This document shows positions 62,399 to 64,000 of a stretch of 64,000 bases of DNA, piece by piece (position 1 is the stretch's first letter; each line of letters starts with the position of its first letter). The DNA lies in NCBI RefSeq assembly GCF_001570725.1, contig NZ_BCNV01000001.1, positions 2,852,001 through 2,916,000 of the forward strand, given 5' to 3'. A program made the position numbers and the translations under genes. The notes below the pieces were generated by a model. That model worked only from the letters and a program-made list of their open reading frames with translations. It was not told the origin of the DNA and did not search any database. The DNA comes from Paenibacillus amylolyticus. GTDB lineage: Bacteria; Bacillota; Bacilli; Paenibacillales; Paenibacillaceae.

Positions 62399-63397
62399 TT
62401 ACTTCGGATATTTCGTATGAACCCAGCTGAATCTGACCAACGTTCCCTCATTCGGCTCCGAAAACAACTCGACACGGTTATCCAGGCGGGCACTGATCTC
62501 ACGGACTAGATATAACCCCATTCCCGTAGATTCGTGGTATTGTCTGCCCCGTTCGCCTGTAAAATAGGGATTGAACACGCGATGAATATCCTCGGACGAG
62601 ATACCGATTCCCTCATCCTGAATGTCCAGGATTGTACGATCTTCCTGCTTATAGCCAGTAATAATGACTTTTTTGCCTGATTTGCTATCGGAATAGTTCA
62701 CGGCATTGGTTAAAACCTGGGTGAACATGAACCGTAGCCACTTGGAATCACTGTAGATCTGAAGGTCGCCCTCCATACGGATATCCGGTGTAATACCTCT
62801 GCGAATAAATAAACGTCGGTTCTCGGCTATACTGCTCCGAAGTACTCCTTGCAAAGACAACAGCTCCACACGAAAATCCCCTTCGAACTGTTCAAGCCGT
62901 GATGAATGCAAGACCATTTCAAGTCCTTTGCGCAGCTTATCCAGCTCATCCTGAATACTGCCAGCCGTCTCATCGTCCACATCCTCCAAGGTCAGTTGAA
63001 TGATGGACAACGGTGTCTTCTTCTGATGAACCCAGCGATTCATGAATACCACCTGCTGTTCCTTGCTAGTACGTAATTGACCCATCTCATTCTGTCGATT
63101 ACGCTCCAATTCATGTAACAATTCCTGGATGGCTTCCGCCACGACCGAATTTCCAAGTGTTTGGAAAGGCTCGTTTACCCGTTTACGTGGTTGTTGAAGT
63201 AGACGATAATACGCTCGCAACTGGAAGTAACGTATGACCAGATAGACCATCAGCACCACGGTACTAATCAGCATGCCATAGAGGACAATTTTCATCGGAC
63301 GGCCCTCACCAGAAAGCCAATACACACACGGAACCAGCAGCATCTGCAGCACATAAAATCCAACTAACATCTGGTGGTCTTTCAGAAAAAGTCTCAT
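62399..63397 (-). CDS. Bce-type sensor histidine kinase
   Basis: A 332-residue intramembrane-sensing kinase: two membrane segments at residues about 10-55 with almost no extracellular part, which is the BceS form. The phosphorylated His is in MNRWVHQKKTPLSIIQL; the ATP-binding boxes are NAVNYSDSKSG (N), DEGIGIS (G1) and GTGMGLYLV (G2). It overlaps the regulator gene by 4 bases. The ABC transporter of the same locus is expected to act as its sensor. Confidence 0.94.
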   Translation of the reverse strand: MRLFLKDHQMLVGFYVLQMLLVPCVYWLSGEGRPMKIVLYGMLISTVVLMVYLVIRYFQLRAYYRLLQQPRKRVNEPFQTLGNSVVAEAIQELLHELERNRQNEMGQLRTSKEQQVVFMNRWVHQKKTPLSIIQLTLEDVDDETAGSIQDELDKLRKGLEMVLHSSRLEQFEGDFRVELLSLQGVLRSSIAENRRLFIRRGITPDIRMEGDLQIYSDSKWLRFMFTQVLTNAVNYSDSKSGKKVIITGYKQEDRTILDIQDEGIGISSEDIHRVFNPYFTGERGRQYHESTGMGLYLVREISARLDNRVELFSEPNEGTLVRFSWVHTKYPK

Positions 63398-64000
63398 ATC
63401 CCTTTCCCCTGATCGGATGAACCCAGATCCAACACACGATAACCCGCTCCGCGAACCGTCTCCAAAATCTCTTCTGCACCCAGCTCCTTCAACTTCCGGC
63501 GAACACGTGTAATATATACATTCAACGTATTGTCATCAATAAAATGCTGATCTTCCCACATCTGTTCAAGCAATTTTTCCCGACTCACAACCCGCCCTGC
63601 CTTCGCCATTAGTGCTTCCACCAATATGGCTTCCTTTTGTGTTAGCTCTGTAGAACGTTGATCATATTCCAATACGAATCGCTCAGGATAAAGGATCATG
63701 GGACCGTTCTTCACCTTCACTTCCTGCTGCACAGCAGCATAAGAACCATAGGCTCTGCGCAGCTGACTACGGACTTTGGCAAGAACGACTTCATATTGAA
63801 AAGGTTTCGTAATATAATCATCCGCTCCATGTTCCAACGCCATAATCTGATCCATACCACTATCACGAGCCGATATGAATAAAATGGGACATATGGAATG
63901 TGTGCGTATCTGCCTGCACCAATAGTATCCATCATATTGAGGCAAATTCACATCCATCAGCACAAGGTCCGGCTTCACTTCCACAAATTCATCCAGTACA
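63394..64000 (-). CDS. OmpR-family response regulator (5' end outside window)
   Basis: The visible 202 residues lack the first 30 or so. The receiver domain has the phosphorylated Asp in PDLVLMDVNLP, the Ser of ISARDS and the Lys of DYITKPF. A winged-helix output domain follows (residues about 120-195 of the visible part), with REKLLEQMWEDQHFIDDNTLNVYITRVRRKL. It is the first gene of the Bce operon here and overlaps the kinase. It should activate the ABC operon downstream. Confidence 0.95.
   Translation of the reverse strand, partial: VLDEFVEVKPDLVLMDVNLPQYDGYYWCRQIRTHSICPILFISARDSGMDQIMALEHGADDYITKPFQYEVVLAKVRSQLRRAYGSYAAVQQEVKVKNGPMILYPERFVLEYDQRSTELTQKEAILVEALMAKAGRVVSREKLLEQMWEDQHFIDDNTLNVYITRVRRKLKELGAEEILETVRGAGYRVLDLGSSDQGKGI

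Overview
The window looks like chromosomal DNA of a Paenibacillus-type Firmicute. Support comes from the AGGAGG-type ribosome sites with frequent TTG/GTG starts, the large AraC regulators with an extracellular sensor, the LplB/LplC-type sugar permeases without their own ATPase, a CotF-like spore coat protein, a Bce-type antibiotic-response module and a nar/fnr/ywiC nitrate locus like that of Bacillus. I saw no rRNA, tRNA, CRISPR array, insertion sequence or prophage. The first gene (chemotaxis receptor) and the last (response regulator) run off the window.

Layout: (1) 1-5.2 kb holds a chemotaxis receptor, a Vps62-like protein, a cupin and an LRR-like protein. (2) 5.2-17.3 kb is a carbohydrate region. 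One operon encodes an amidohydrolase, a SelA-like PLP lyase, a KDGP aldolase, a PfkB kinase and a GntR regulator, and would deacylate, deaminate, phosphorylate and cleave an amino-sugar acid. Next to it lie an AraC-type sensor-regulator and an ABC importer with a GH130 enzyme, whose promoter carries a cre site. (3) 17.5-35.5 kb is mixed: a secreted glycoamylase-like enzyme with two identical operators, an SPFH/zinc-ribbon operon, ankyrin and membrane proteins, two serine hydrolases, a spore coat protein, an ECF41 sigma factor with its AhpD-like partner, a Rieske oxygenase, a second cupin and an LRR protein. (4) 35.6-41.1 kb has a Gly/Pro-rich protein and a one-direction series of SUKH (SMI1/KNR4), beta-propeller-like, zinc-ribbon and unknown genes that resembles an immunity-type accessory array without a toxin.

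(5) 41.2-59.4 kb is an anaerobic nitrate/nitrite respiration island: copper nitrite reductase (nirK), two Crp/Fnr regulators, a YlbF-family protein, a ZIP-like transporter, YwiC, moaA-narGHJI, a NarK transporter fused to a PAS domain, and a divergent operon DUF2249 / unknown / double-DUF2249 / haem-copper-oxidase-like membrane protein / SufT-like protein. TGTGA-N6-TCACA boxes lie upstream of several of these genes. For the nar operon, the DUF2249 operon and the YlbF gene they sit exactly where a -41.5 activator site should be relative to a -10 hexamer. A TTGAT-N4-ATCAA box has the same geometry before a small cupin gene. The two regulators carry different recognition helices that fit these two box types, and only one has cysteines that could hold an iron-sulfur cluster.

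(6) 59.5-64 kb is a Bce-type ABC transporter (permease and ATPase) with its histidine kinase and response regulator, a cell-envelope antibiotic sensing and detoxification module.

The most novel-looking part is the Fnr-controlled DUF2249/oxidase-like operon with its dual-regulator wiring. The amino-sugar-acid/GH130 locus comes second.
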